Position numbers and translations under genes: made by a program. DNA of 64,000 bases. Origin: Lacipirellula parvula (GTDB lineage Bacteria; Planctomycetota; Planctomycetia; Pirellulales; Lacipirellulaceae). The notes under the pieces were generated by a model. The model made no database searches. It saw only the letters and a program-made list of their open reading frames with translations, and was not told the DNA's origin. Positions 52,223 through 61,701 of the stretch are shown here, piece after piece; the stretch's first letter is position 1; each line of letters starts with the position of its first letter. Location: NCBI RefSeq assembly GCF_009177095.1, contig NZ_AP021861.1, positions 558,001-622,000 of the forward strand. Reading direction: 5' to 3'.

Positions 52223-55200
52223 ATGCCACGTCGTTCTGCTCCTCGACGAGTCGACTCGCGGCGCCCTGCGGCACGCGGGTTGCGATTTGAAGCGTTGGAA
52301 TCTCGCGAACTGTTGGCGGCCGACTTTGGCGATGCGGCTGTGGCGGCCGGCCAGTATGCGACGGCTGCTCACGAGGCCGTGGGGCCGCGGTTGGGGGAGC
52401 TGCGCGATGCGAATCCGTATGCGCACAATCAGCTCTCGACCGGCGATCCGGCCGATGAGGATGGGGTCGTGTTCGGCGTGTGGCGGGCCGGGGCCGCGGC
52501 GGTCGTGACGGTGAACGTGCAGAACGCTCTGGCGGGGGCGAAGCTGAGCGCGTGGATCGATTTCAATCGCGACGTCGACTTCGCCGATGCGGGCGAGCTG
52601 GTGATCAACAACGCCGCGGTCGTCGCTGGTGACAACAAGTTCACCTTCAACATTCCGGCGGGGATCGTCGGCGGCGACAATTGCATTCGCTTCCGGCTGA
52701 GCACCGCCGGCAACTTGGGCCCTGCCGGCTCGGCGCTCGATGGCGAGGTCGAGGATTATCTGATTCCTGTCGCGGACGCCGGGAGCGGGTTGTTCGGCGG
52801 GCAGCGGGTGATCGCCTACGACGACGCCGAGGAGATTGTGGTCGTCGATCTCGACGGTGACGGGACGGTCGACGTGCTGAACGGCAATCTCCAGTGGCGG
52901 AGCAATGTGCAGGGCCAGTTTGGGCCGCTGCGGACGACGGGCGTCACGGCGTCGTCGTACGGGATGCTGGCTGCGGCCGACGTCGACGGCGATGGCGACA
53001 TGGATTTCTTCGCAGACTACGGGGGCGCCGTCTGGTACGAGAACAACGGGAGCGAGACGTTCACGCGTCGCATGATCGACAACGCTCTCAGCCCGCAGGG
53101 GATGACGCCCGTCGATCTGGATGGCGACGGCGACATTGACCTAGTGACTGCGACGAGCGGGTCGTTCGTCGCCTGGTACCTGAACAACGGCGCCGGGGCG
53201 TTCACGAAAGGGATCGTCGCCGCTTCGCTGGGATTGATCTCGCACGTGGCGGCGGGCGACGTCGACGGCGATGGCGACGTCGACATACTGGCCGGGTCAA
53301 GCTCGGCGATTGGTTGGTTGGAGAACGACGGTGCGCAGCACTTTACGGTGCGCACCATCGGGACGCCTGCGGCGAATCTCACCGACTTGGCGCTCGGTGA
53401 TTTCGACGATGACGGCGATCTCGACGCGATGGCTGCATGCACCTCGCCGAAGAGTCTCGTGCTGTATCAGCGCGGCGGGGACGGGACGTTCACTGCGGCG
53501 AACGTCGATGCGACCGCCTGGGGGGCGGCGTCGATCGACGTGGCCGATCTCGATGGCGACGGCGATCTCGACGTTGCCGCTGCGGGACTCAATCGCGTCG
53601 CCTGGTACGAGAACGACGGAACGGCGGCGTTTACCCGGCGGATCGTGAGCGGTGCGCCGGGCCAGCATCGCAATGTGACCGCGGCCGACGTCAACGGCGA
53701 CGGGCGGCTCGATCTCGTCACGGCGGGGGGATTTGTGACGCCGCTCGCGTGGTACGAGCAGCTGACCGACATTCCATACGACTACGGCGACGCCCCGCGG
53801 CCGTATCGCGTGTATGCCCAGGACCAGGGGCCGCGACATGTGGCGACGGGCCCGCAGCTGGGCGCCACGCGCGACGCCGAAGCGGACGGGGCCCACGCGC
53901 CGGCTGGAGCGGAGGCCGAGGACGACGGCGTCGTCTTCGGGACGTTGACGCTCAACGCAGCGACCGGCACGGCGACGGTAATCGTGCAGAACGCGCCGGC
54001 GGGGGCAAAACTTGATGCGTGGATCGACTTCGACGGCGACGGAGCATGGGGGCTCGCGGGCGAGCAGATCGCTCAGGGGCTCGCGGTGGTCGAAGGAGAC
54101 AACGCGCTGACGTTCGTCATTCCGCAGTGGGCGGTCGCGGGCGCCACGTACGCGCGCTTCCGGCTGAGCACGGCCGGCGGGCTGGGGCCGCTGGGGATGG
54201 CGCTCGACGGCGAGGTGGAGGATCATGCGGTCGTCATCGGGCCGCGCGCCGCTGCGACGGGGTTGTTCGGCGACCCGCGAACGGTGATCTCGTCTACGGA
54301 TACCACCGGCTCCGCGTTTATGGCGACGGCCGACGTCGACGGCGATGGCGACGTCGACGTGGTGGCGAAGGCGGGCGTGGGCTTCGCCTGGTACGAGAAC
54401 CAGGGCGCTAGCGGATTCGTGGCGCATACGGTGACGGCACCCTCGCCGGCGATCAGACTTGGCGGTGAAGATATTGCCGTTGGAGATTTAGACAACGACG
54501 GCGACGTCGACTTCGTCGGCTACGGCAGCGTTATCGCGTCCAGCTTGCGAGGCGCACTGATTTGGGCTGAAAATGACGGCAACCAGAACTTCACGATCCG
54601 GACCTGGCTGTTGCCGACCGGCGTCGCGAGCGAGCATTTTGTCTCCATGACGATCGTCGACCTCGACGCCGATGGCGACATGGACCTGCTCACGACGGCG
54701 CTGGGGGCGGGCGTTTACGTTTTCGTCAACGACGGTGCTCAGGATTTCGCGCCAACCTTCATTGGGCGTTTGGGGAGCCTTGCCACCAGCGTTGTCGCCG
54801 CCGATATGGATCATGACGGCGATCTCGACGTCGTGGCGGGCGGCATTGGCGGCGTCATCAGCGGCTCGCCGCCTGCCATTCACGACGTTGGTTGGTTTCA
54901 AAATAACGGCGGTTTGAGTTTCGCGTGGCACGGGATCTTGCTGCAGCCGACGTCTGTGTCGAGAAGCGGCGCCATTGAGAGCGTCGCCGTCGGCGATATC
55001 GACGGCGACGGCGACCTCGACGTCGTGTCCGCAGGGGCGTCCGACTCTGCTTCCTCTACCACTTCCCCGACATTGTGGTGGCACGAGCAGACGGCCGACC
55101 AAACGTTCGTCTCGCGTACCATCAGCTTTGAAAGAGCCTACCGCTGGGCTACGCTTGCCGATTTCGACGGTGACGGCGATCTCGACGTCGTTGCCAGCGG

Positions 55201-57736
55201 TTACGCCAGCTACCAGGTAGGCGACAAGTCGCGGCTCGACTACTACGAGAATCTGGGCAACAAAAGTTTCGCGTATCGCGCGCTGGCCCAGCCGGTCGGC
55301 CTCGGGTGGAGCAACGCGGCTGCCGACATGGACGGTGACGGCGATCTCGACGTCGTCGGTCTGGGGATTCTCGATCCGTCCGGCGTCGTGTGGCTGGAGA
55401 ACAAGAACCTCGTCGAACCCGACTACGGCGACGCCCCGGCGAATTACCCGACCGCGCGGGCCGATAGCGGCGCGGTGCATAACGGCGGCGGACCGCGATT
55501 GGGGGCGAGTCGCACCAGCGAACCAGACGGCATTCCTGCCGCTGGGGCCGACGCCGATGCGGGAGACGACGGCGTCGTGTTCGCGACGCTGCAGGCGGGG
55601 CAGGCGTTGGGTAGCGTCACGGTGAACGTGCAGAACGCCCCCGCGGGCGCTCGGCTCGATGCGTGGATCGATTTCAACGGCGACGGGGCGTGGGGAGGCG
55701 CCGGCGAGCAGATTCTGGCGTCGCGCTCGGTCGTGGAAGGCGACAACGTCTTTAGTTTCAACGTGCCGGGGAGTCTCACGGCGGACTCGGTCGTCGCTCG
55801 CTTCCGAATTAGCGCCGCGGGCGGCTTGCGCCCCGGCGGAGCGGCGCTCGATGGCGAAGTCGAAGACTACGTCATCCCGGTCGAAGCTCCGGCATTGGCC
55901 ACCGGCGAGTTCCGCACGGCCACGTGGATCGCGGCGATGGCGAACTCGTTGCGGATTGCGGATATCGACGGCGACGGCGACGGCGATTTTCTAACAGTCG
56001 CTCAGAACGATTCGCCGCGGCTCGCGTGGTACGAAAATTTGGGCGACGGAGCGTTCTTGACGCACACGCAGCAGTTGTACGGCGCTCAAGCGCTCGATGC
56101 GCGGCCAGTGGATCTCGATCGAGACGGCGACGTCGATTTCGTCGTCTCCCTCTCCACTGGACTCGGCTGGTTCGAGAACGACGGCGCGCAGAATTTCACT
56201 TACAGGCAGCCAGCCTCGACGTTTAACTTTCGCGGCGCGTTCGACCTTGCCGACGTCGATGGCGACGGCGATCTGGACGCGATTGGCGTGCGTAGCAACT
56301 CGGCGTCGCAGCTCGGCATCTTGTTGAACGACGGACAGCAACGATTCTCGCGGGTGATTTTGCCGACGACGCCCAACTTCGTTCATTCCACGGTTCGCGC
56401 CGCCGACGTGGATGGCGACGGCGACCTCGACGCCGTCGTGGGGGTTGACGCCGGAAGCTCGTTCACCGGCGTCGCCTGGTACGAGAACACGGGCGGTCAG
56501 TGGCTGTATCGCGAAGTGACGGCTGCTCCCGGCGACTCCGTCATCGGACGAGACGTCGTGCCCATCGACTTCGATCGCGACGGCGACATGGACTTGGTCG
56601 CCACGACGATCGCCGGAAGCCGCTTCTCGCTGCAACTGTTCCGGAACCACGGCTCGCAGGGCTTTGTGCGCGAGACGCTCGCAGAGTCCCCGACGAGCTA
56701 TTCCCCACAGACTGTGTTGGGCGAACGGCTGCACGTCGCCGACATCGACGGCGACGGCGACTACGACGCCGTCGCCAGCACGACGCGCGCGACGCTCATG
56801 TTCCGCAACAATGGCGCGGCTGGTTTCGAGCATACCGTCGTGCAAGAGTATTCTCCTTGGTCGCACAACGCCGTGGCGGTCGGTAATCTGGATGGCGATG
56901 GTCGATTGGAGATCATCGCGTCCGGGTTCTCCCGGGGGATCTACGGCTTCGACGACGTCCCCTTCGGCGACTACGACCGCAACGGCTCGGTCGATCAGGC
57001 CGATCGCGATTTGTACGAGGCGACGCTCGGCCAGCCAGCCGTGCCGCCCGGCTCGGGCGCCGACGGCGACCGCAGTGGCGTGATCGATGCGGCCGATCTC
57101 GCGATTTGGGAAGCGAACCAGGGAACTACGGCGCCGCCGCGGGTGCTAGCGGCAGACTTCGACAAGAACGAACAGATCGACGGCGGCGATTTCCTGCTCT
57201 GGCAGCGCAGCTACGGCGCCGAGTCGCCCGGGATAGGAACCCTGCCGGCCGACGTCGACTTAAACGGCGTCGTCGACGGCGGCGACCTGACTGTTTGGAA
57301 GCGGCATTACGGCGGAGGCTTGTTCCCTGCCGTTGAAGCGACAGTCGCCGCCGTTAGTGCGCCGGTTGCTGCAGCAGCGGCTGTGGAGACATCGCGAACT
57401 GATGCGCCGACGGCTGAGTTTGAGGCGACTGCCGTCGAGACTTCCGAGTCGCTGGCGGTCGTGGCGTCGGCGACGTTTGCACTGCCGAAAAACGCCGTCC
57501 TCGCACGGCCAGAGGAGCTGAAGCAGCTGACTCGAGAAGCGGAAGATCGCCGGCGCCGTTGGAACGCCGCCGCCCTACGCGACGCCGCGCTGGCGTCGTG
57601 GACGCTGCCGCCAACGCTCGTTCGCCCGTTCCACACGACTCTTCACAGCGGCGAAATCACGGCCCGAAGGCTCCAGCCTTTCGTGGCGACGCCAACGTTG
57701 GTCGACGAACTGCTGGGCAGCTTGCTCGACGATTAA
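52223..57736 (+). CDS. Giant surface protein: LESR motif, three GEVED domains, three FG-GAP propellers, dockerins
   Basis: 1837 residues from the ATG at 52223; a TTG start at 52115 adds nothing signal-like. The basic N-terminus leads into FEALESRELLAADF. Three units follow, each a GEVED domain (WIDFNGDGAW...RFRLSTAGGL...ALDGEVEDY) and then seven DxDGDGDxD FG-GAP/VCBS calcium loops. I counted seven in each unit (for example VDLDGDGTVDV, ADVDGDGDMDF, VDLDGDGDIDL, GDVDGDGDVDI, GDFDDDGDLDA, ADLDGDGDLDV, ADVNGDGRLDL). Two dockerin pairs (DYDRNGSVDQADRDLY, DFDKNEQIDGGDFLLW) and a ~120-residue tail end it. It is extracellular and calcium-dependent; its partner is unknown. Confidence 0.9.
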   Translation: MPRRSAPRRVDSRRPAARGLRFEALESRELLAADFGDAAVAAGQYATAAHEAVGPRLGELRDANPYAHNQLSTGDPADEDGVVFGVWRAGAAAVVTVNVQNALAGAKLSAWIDFNRDVDFADAGELVINNAAVVAGDNKFTFNIPAGIVGGDNCIRFRLSTAGNLGPAGSALDGEVEDYLIPVADAGSGLFGGQRVIAYDDAEEIVVVDLDGDGTVDVLNGNLQWRSNVQGQFGPLRTTGVTASSYGMLAAADVDGDGDMDFFADYGGAVWYENNGSETFTRRMIDNALSPQGMTPVDLDGDGDIDLVTATSGSFVAWYLNNGAGAFTKGIVAASLGLISHVAAGDVDGDGDVDILAGSSSAIGWLENDGAQHFTVRTIGTPAANLTDLALGDFDDDGDLDAMAACTSPKSLVLYQRGGDGTFTAANVDATAWGAASIDVADLDGDGDLDVAAAGLNRVAWYENDGTAAFTRRIVSGAPGQHRNVTAADVNGDGRLDLVTAGGFVTPLAWYEQLTDIPYDYGDAPRPYRVYAQDQGPRHVATGPQLGATRDAEADGAHAPAGAEAEDDGVVFGTLTLNAATGTATVIVQNAPAGAKLDAWIDFDGDGAWGLAGEQIAQGLAVVEGDNALTFVIPQWAVAGATYARFRLSTAGGLGPLGMALDGEVEDHAVVIGPRAAATGLFGDPRTVISSTDTTGSAFMATADVDGDGDVDVVAKAGVGFAWYENQGASGFVAHTVTAPSPAIRLGGEDIAVGDLDNDGDVDFVGYGSVIASSLRGALIWAENDGNQNFTIRTWLLPTGVASEHFVSMTIVDLDADGDMDLLTTALGAGVYVFVNDGAQDFAPTFIGRLGSLATSVVAADMDHDGDLDVVAGGIGGVISGSPPAIHDVGWFQNNGGLSFAWHGILLQPTSVSRSGAIESVAVGDIDGDGDLDVVSAGASDSASSTTSPTLWWHEQTADQTFVSRTISFERAYRWATLADFDGDGDLDVVASGYASYQVGDKSRLDYYENLGNKSFAYRALAQPVGLGWSNAAADMDGDGDLDVVGLGILDPSGVVWLENKNLVEPDYGDAPANYPTARADSGAVHNGGGPRLGASRTSEPDGIPAAGADADAGDDGVVFATLQAGQALGSVTVNVQNAPAGARLDAWIDFNGDGAWGGAGEQILASRSVVEGDNVFSFNVPGSLTADSVVARFRISAAGGLRPGGAALDGEVEDYVIPVEAPALATGEFRTATWIAAMANSLRIADIDGDGDGDFLTVAQNDSPRLAWYENLGDGAFLTHTQQLYGAQALDARPVDLDRDGDVDFVVSLSTGLGWFENDGAQNFTYRQPASTFNFRGAFDLADVDGDGDLDAIGVRSNSASQLGILLNDGQQRFSRVILPTTPNFVHSTVRAADVDGDGDLDAVVGVDAGSSFTGVAWYENTGGQWLYREVTAAPGDSVIGRDVVPIDFDRDGDMDLVATTIAGSRFSLQLFRNHGSQGFVRETLAESPTSYSPQTVLGERLHVADIDGDGDYDAVASTTRATLMFRNNGAAGFEHTVVQEYSPWSHNAVAVGNLDGDGRLEIIASGFSRGIYGFDDVPFGDYDRNGSVDQADRDLYEATLGQPAVPPGSGADGDRSGVIDAADLAIWEANQGTTAPPRVLAADFDKNEQIDGGDFLLWQRSYGAESPGIGTLPADVDLNGVVDGGDLTVWKRHYGGGLFPAVEATVAAVSAPVAAAAAVETSRTDAPTAEFEATAVETSESLAVVASATFALPKNAVLARPEELKQLTREAEDRRRRWNAAALRDAALASWTLPPTLVRPFHTTLHSGEITARRLQPFVATPTLVDELLGSLLDD

Positions 57737-57989
57737 CGGCGTGGCGCTCGGCTTGGTCGCTGCGTCGTCTTCGTTGAAAAGTTGCGTTCTTTTCGCAGCG
57801 GCCCGTCGCGGCGGTGCAGATTCCGCCTGCGGGATCGCTTTTTCGTTTTTCCCCTGGCCGTCGGAACCTACCGGCCCGCCGCCCACCTGATAAAATGGCG
57901 GCCCCGCCCCTCGCGGCGGTTTGACTGCCTCGTCGTGCGGTTCGACCAGCCCCGTGCTCTCCGTCTTCCAGTGCAAGGATCTTCGTTCG

Positions 57990-59153
57990 ATGGCTCAGAA
58001 GAAGCTCAACGTCGCTCTTATCGGTTACAAGTTCATGGGGAAGGCCCACAGCCAGGCGTGGCGGACCGTGGGGCGGTTCTTCGATCTCGACGCCGAGCCG
58101 GTGATGAAGGCCGTGTGCGGTCGCGACGAGGCGGCGGTGGCGGAGTTCGCCCGGCGTTGGGGCTGGGAGACCTCTTCGACCGATTGGCGCGAGGTGATCG
58201 GCCAGAAGGACGTTGACGTCGTCGATATTTCGACGCCCGGCTACACGCATGACGAGATTGCAATCGCCGCGGCCGAAGCGGGGAAGCATGTCTTCTGCGA
58301 GAAGCCGTTGTGCTTTACCGTCGCCCAGGCGAAGGCGATGCTCGCCGCCGTGCGGAAGGCGGGGGTGAAGCATATGGTCAACTTCAACTATCGCCGCTGC
58401 CCCGCGGTGGCATTGGCGAAGAAGATGATCGATAGCGGCGCCATCGGCCAGATTCGCCACGCGCGATTCACTTACCTGCAAGACTGGCTCGTCGATCCGC
58501 AGTTCCCGATGAACTGGCGGATGCGGGCCGAGGCGGCCGGCAGTGGCGCGCATGGCGACTTGGGCGCCCACTCGATCGACCTCGCCCGCTACCTCGTCGG
58601 CGAGATCGGCGAAGTCGTCGGCATGCAGAAGACGTTTGTGACGGAGCGGCCGGCCGAGGGGACTTCGCACGGCATCAGCGCTACCGCCGGCGAAGGGACC
58701 GAGAAGGTGACCGTCGACGACGCGTCGGTCTTCTTGGCGAAGTTCACCGGCGGCGCGATCGGCACGTTCGAAGCGACCCGCATGGCGCCGGGCCGGAAGA
58801 ACTTTAACCGGTTCGAATTGAACGGCAGCAAAGGCACGCTCGTGTGGTGCTTCGAGGATCTCAACTACCTCGACTACTACTCGACGGAAGATCCCGGCGA
58901 TCGGCAAGGCTTCCGCCGGATCATTGCGACCGAAGGCGTGCACCCGTACGCCGGCGCCTGGTGGCCGCCGGGCCACATGATGGGCTACGACCACACCTTC
59001 TCGAACGCCGCGGCCGACCTGGTGCAGTGCATCGCGAACGACAAGTCGTGCAGCCCCTGCTTCCAAGACGGCGCCCAATGCGTGGCGGTGCTCGAGGCGG
59101 TCGACAAGTCGATCGACGGCGGCAAGTGGGCGCAGGTGGAAGTGATTAAGTAG
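57990..59153 (+). CDS. Gfo/Idh/MocA-family oxidoreductase
   Basis: 387 residues from the ATG at 57990 (MAQKKLNVALIGYKFMGKAH). Rossmann glycine pattern GYKFMGKA replaces the usual GxGxxG, then VDVVDISTPGYTHDEIAIAAAEAGKHVFCEKPL with the catalytic Lys of EKP, NYRRCPAVALAKKMIDSG, and the C-terminal beta-sheet with HGDLGAHSIDLARYLVGEI. It should oxidise or reduce a sugar or inositol with NAD(P). A second family member follows, separated by a repeat. Confidence 0.9.
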   Translation: MAQKKLNVALIGYKFMGKAHSQAWRTVGRFFDLDAEPVMKAVCGRDEAAVAEFARRWGWETSSTDWREVIGQKDVDVVDISTPGYTHDEIAIAAAEAGKHVFCEKPLCFTVAQAKAMLAAVRKAGVKHMVNFNYRRCPAVALAKKMIDSGAIGQIRHARFTYLQDWLVDPQFPMNWRMRAEAAGSGAHGDLGAHSIDLARYLVGEIGEVVGMQKTFVTERPAEGTSHGISATAGEGTEKVTVDDASVFLAKFTGGAIGTFEATRMAPGRKNFNRFELNGSKGTLVWCFEDLNYLDYYSTEDPGDRQGFRRIIATEGVHPYAGAWWPPGHMMGYDHTFSNAAADLVQCIANDKSCSPCFQDGAQCVAVLEAVDKSIDGGKWAQVEVIK

Positions 59154-59171
59154 GGCAGGATTTTCAGTACC

Positions 59172-59228
59172 CCTTCGCGCCTTTGCGTGAGATCTAAATC
59201 AAGATGGTCTCACGCAAAGGCGCGAAGG
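59172..59228. repeat. 'TCTCACGCAAAGGCGCGAAG' palindrome, inward type
   Basis: Perfect 21-base arms (59172-59192 and 59208-59228) with a 15-base loop TCTAAATCAAGATGG, similar to the loop at 28307-28321. It lies between the two oxidoreductase genes. Confidence 0.88.
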
Positions 59229-59317
59229 CGCAAAGAAGAATGCGGAGATGATTCGTTTCTTTGCATTGGTCGATGGTTAAGAAAGAAGTTCACAACCGAA
59301 CAATAGGCTCTTCTCTC

Positions 59318-60469
59318 ATGTCAAAAATCAAAGCAGGCATCATCGGCACTGGATTCATTGGCCCGGCTCATATCGAGGCGTTGCGGCGGCTCGGGTTCGT
59401 CGAGGTGGCGGCCGTGTCGGAGCGGGATCAGGGGCTCGCCGATCGCAAGGCGGCGGAGCTTTCCATTCCGAAGGCGTACGGCGACTACAAGCAATTGCTC
59501 GCCGATCCGGAGATTCAGGTCGTGCACAACTGCACGCCGAACCATCTGCACTTCGGCGTGAACTGCGACATCATCGCGGCCGGCAAGCATGTGATTAGCG
59601 AGAAGCCGCTGGCGATGAACTCGACCGAGTCGCGCGAGCTGGTGAACCGCGTCGAGAAGGCGGGGGTGATCAACGCGATCAACTTCAACTATCGCTACAT
59701 GCCGCTGGTGCAGCAGGCGCGGGCGATGTGCCAGAATCACGACGACGTCGGCCGCGTGCTGGCTGTGCAAGGGAGCTATCTGCAGGATTGGCTCTTCAAG
59801 GAAACCGACTGGAACTGGCGGCTCGTGCCGGAGCTATCGGGCGACTCGCGGGCCGTGGCCGACGTGGGAAGCCACTGGTGCGATCTCATTCAGTACGTCA
59901 CCGGGCTGAAGATCACCCGCGTGATGGCCGACCTCGTGACGCTCCACCCGACGCGGAAGCGGCCGAAGGTCGAGGTCGAGACGTACGCCGGCAAGGTGCT
60001 GACGCCGGAGGAAATGGAAGACGTCGAGATCGGCACCGAGGACTACGCGTCGATTCTGCTGGAGTTCGATTCGGGCGCCCACGGCGTGATGACCGTCAAC
60101 CAGTGCGCGGCAGGGCGGAAGAACCGGCTGTTCTACGAGATCAACGGTTCGAAGTGCGGCCTGTCGTGGGACCAGGAGAAGCCGAATGAACTGTGGATCG
60201 GCCATCGCGATCGGCCGAACGAAGTCCTCATGAAGGACCCGAGCCTGCTCTACCCCGAGGCGCGGGAGTACGCCCACTACCCGGGTGGCCACAACGAAGC
60301 GTATCCCGACGGGCCGAAGAATTTGTTCCGCAACGTCTACGGGTTCATCGCCGGGAATCGCCAGGGGGGCGACTTCGCGACGTTCCTCGACGGGCACAAC
60401 GAGATTGCGATCTGCGACGCCGTGCTGAAGAGCGGACGAGCGAAGCAGTGGGTTGACGTTGAGTATTGA
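59318..60469 (+). CDS. Gfo/Idh/MocA-family oxidoreductase
   Basis: 383 residues from the ATG at 59318 (MSKIKAGIIGTGFIGPAHIEAL). GTGFIG is the dinucleotide site; VVHNCTPNHLHFGVNCDIIAAGKHVISEKPLAM carries the EKP Lys; FNYRYMPLVQQARAM and GDSRAVADVGSHWCDLIQYVTG with the conserved Asp/His follow. The C-terminal domain holds NQCAAGRKNRLFYEINGSKCGL, matching the sugar oxidoreductase group. Shares the YLQDWL motif with the preceding paralogue, so the two may act on related substrates. Confidence 0.92.
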   Translation: MSKIKAGIIGTGFIGPAHIEALRRLGFVEVAAVSERDQGLADRKAAELSIPKAYGDYKQLLADPEIQVVHNCTPNHLHFGVNCDIIAAGKHVISEKPLAMNSTESRELVNRVEKAGVINAINFNYRYMPLVQQARAMCQNHDDVGRVLAVQGSYLQDWLFKETDWNWRLVPELSGDSRAVADVGSHWCDLIQYVTGLKITRVMADLVTLHPTRKRPKVEVETYAGKVLTPEEMEDVEIGTEDYASILLEFDSGAHGVMTVNQCAAGRKNRLFYEINGSKCGLSWDQEKPNELWIGHRDRPNEVLMKDPSLLYPEAREYAHYPGGHNEAYPDGPKNLFRNVYGFIAGNRQGGDFATFLDGHNEIAICDAVLKSGRAKQWVDVEY

Positions 60470-60488
60470 GGTTTTGGTTTGATTAGGA

Positions 60489-60566
60489 TCTCACGCAAAG
60501 GCGCGAAGACGCAAAGGAATACAATTGAATTGCATTTTTCTTTGCGCCTTCGCGCCTTTGCGTGAG
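60489..60566. repeat. 'TCTCACGCAAAGGCGCGAAG' palindrome, outward type, copy 1
   Basis: 27-base arms (60489-60515 and 60540-60566) with one mismatch. The 24-base loop contains GAATACAATTGAATTGCATT, nearly the reverse complement of the loop in the element at 61702-61784. It lies at the 3' end of mutY. Confidence 0.88.
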
Positions 60567-60573
60567 ACCTAAA

Positions 60574-61686
60574 TCAACCCTGCTTAGTTATAAGCGTCGC
60601 GATTTTGCGAGCAGTCACGCTCAGCGGTAGATCGCCAAGTTCTGCGAGCGGCGTCCAGCGCACCGAGCTCTCGTCCGTCGACTTCACGCGGCCGCCAGTT
60701 GCGCGGGCTTCGTAGCATTCGAGCGTGATGCGGTAGCGTGTGACGCCGTGTTTGATTGTCGTGAGGAGCGGCCCCGGCTCGATGTCGACGCCCGTTTGTT
60801 CGCGGACGTTGTCGACCAGTTCGCGGCGGACGAACAGCGGGCCTTCGCCGTCGAGGGCGAACCGCGGGAAGTCCCACATCCCCTCCCAGCGTTCCCCCTT
60901 GGCTCGCTGTCGCAGTAGCACGCGGCCCGATTTACGGACGACGACGGTCCCTTCGCGGACCGCGGTCACTTTTACTTTGGCGGCGAGCTTCGGGATCTCG
61001 TTCTGCAGCCCACCGGCGAACGCGGCGCAGTGGGCAGTGACGGGGCACTCGTCGCAACGCGGGTCGGAGGGTTTGCAAACGAGCGCGCCGAGTTCCATCA
61101 GCGCGAGGTTGTACGTGCCGGCGCCGGTGGTCGGCAGCAGCGCTTCGGCGGCGTTCCAAATATGCCGCTGCCCTGCTCCGCCGACGACTTCGTCGCGATA
61201 GCCGGTGAGGCGGGCAAGGACCCGCTGCGTATTCGTTTCCACGATCGGCGCCGACACGTCGTACGCGAACGAGGCGACGGCCCCCGCGGTGTACCGGCCG
61301 ACGCCGGGAAGCGCCATCAGCGACTTCACGTCGCGCGGCAACTGGCCGTCGTGCTCGGCGACGATCACTTTCGCCGCCGCATGCAACCCGCGAGCGCGGC
61401 GATAGTAGCCGAGGCCTTCCCACATGCGGAGGACCTGCTGCTCGTCGGCAGCGGCCAAATCGTGCACGGTGGGGAACGCCGCGACGAACACCGTGAACTT
61501 CGGGCCCGCCATCGCGACGGTCGTCTGCTGCAGCATGATCTCGCTGAGCCAGATCTGATACGGATCCCGCGTCCGCCGCCACGGCATGTCGCGTTTGTGC
61601 TTCCCGAACCAAGCGAGCAGCCGACGGCGGAGCGATTGGCGTTCTTTGGGATCCTTCAGCGTCTCGGCGGTGCAGTCCGTTGCCAT
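60574..61686 (-). CDS. mutY: A/G-specific adenine glycosylase (MutY)
   Basis: 370 residues. Helix-hairpin-helix LMALPGVGRYTAGAVASFAY, catalytic Glu49 in IWLSEIMLQQT, the [4Fe-4S] cysteines C204-x6-C211-x2-C214-x5-C220, and a C-terminal Nudix-like domain (VRKSGRVLLRQRAKGERWEGMWDFPR) that in MutY recognises 8-oxoG. It removes adenine mispaired with 8-oxoguanine. In E. coli the catalytic acid D138 lies 101 residues after the Glu; here the residue at that spacing is Glu150 (PIVETNTQRV). The gene is bracketed by two palindromic elements. Confidence 0.92.
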   Translation of the reverse strand: MATDCTAETLKDPKERQSLRRRLLAWFGKHKRDMPWRRTRDPYQIWLSEIMLQQTTVAMAGPKFTVFVAAFPTVHDLAAADEQQVLRMWEGLGYYRRARGLHAAAKVIVAEHDGQLPRDVKSLMALPGVGRYTAGAVASFAYDVSAPIVETNTQRVLARLTGYRDEVVGGAGQRHIWNAAEALLPTTGAGTYNLALMELGALVCKPSDPRCDECPVTAHCAAFAGGLQNEIPKLAAKVKVTAVREGTVVVRKSGRVLLRQRAKGERWEGMWDFPRFALDGEGPLFVRRELVDNVREQTGVDIEPGPLLTTIKHGVTRYRITLECYEARATGGRVKSTDESSVRWTPLAELGDLPLSVTARKIATLITKQG

Positions 61687-61701
61687 CGCCCCAGTTTAGT
61701 T

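Noticed and set aside
53297-54427. 376-codon open frame on the minus strand
   Set aside because: It mirrors the DxDGDGD-coding repeats of the giant surface protein and is an artefact of them.
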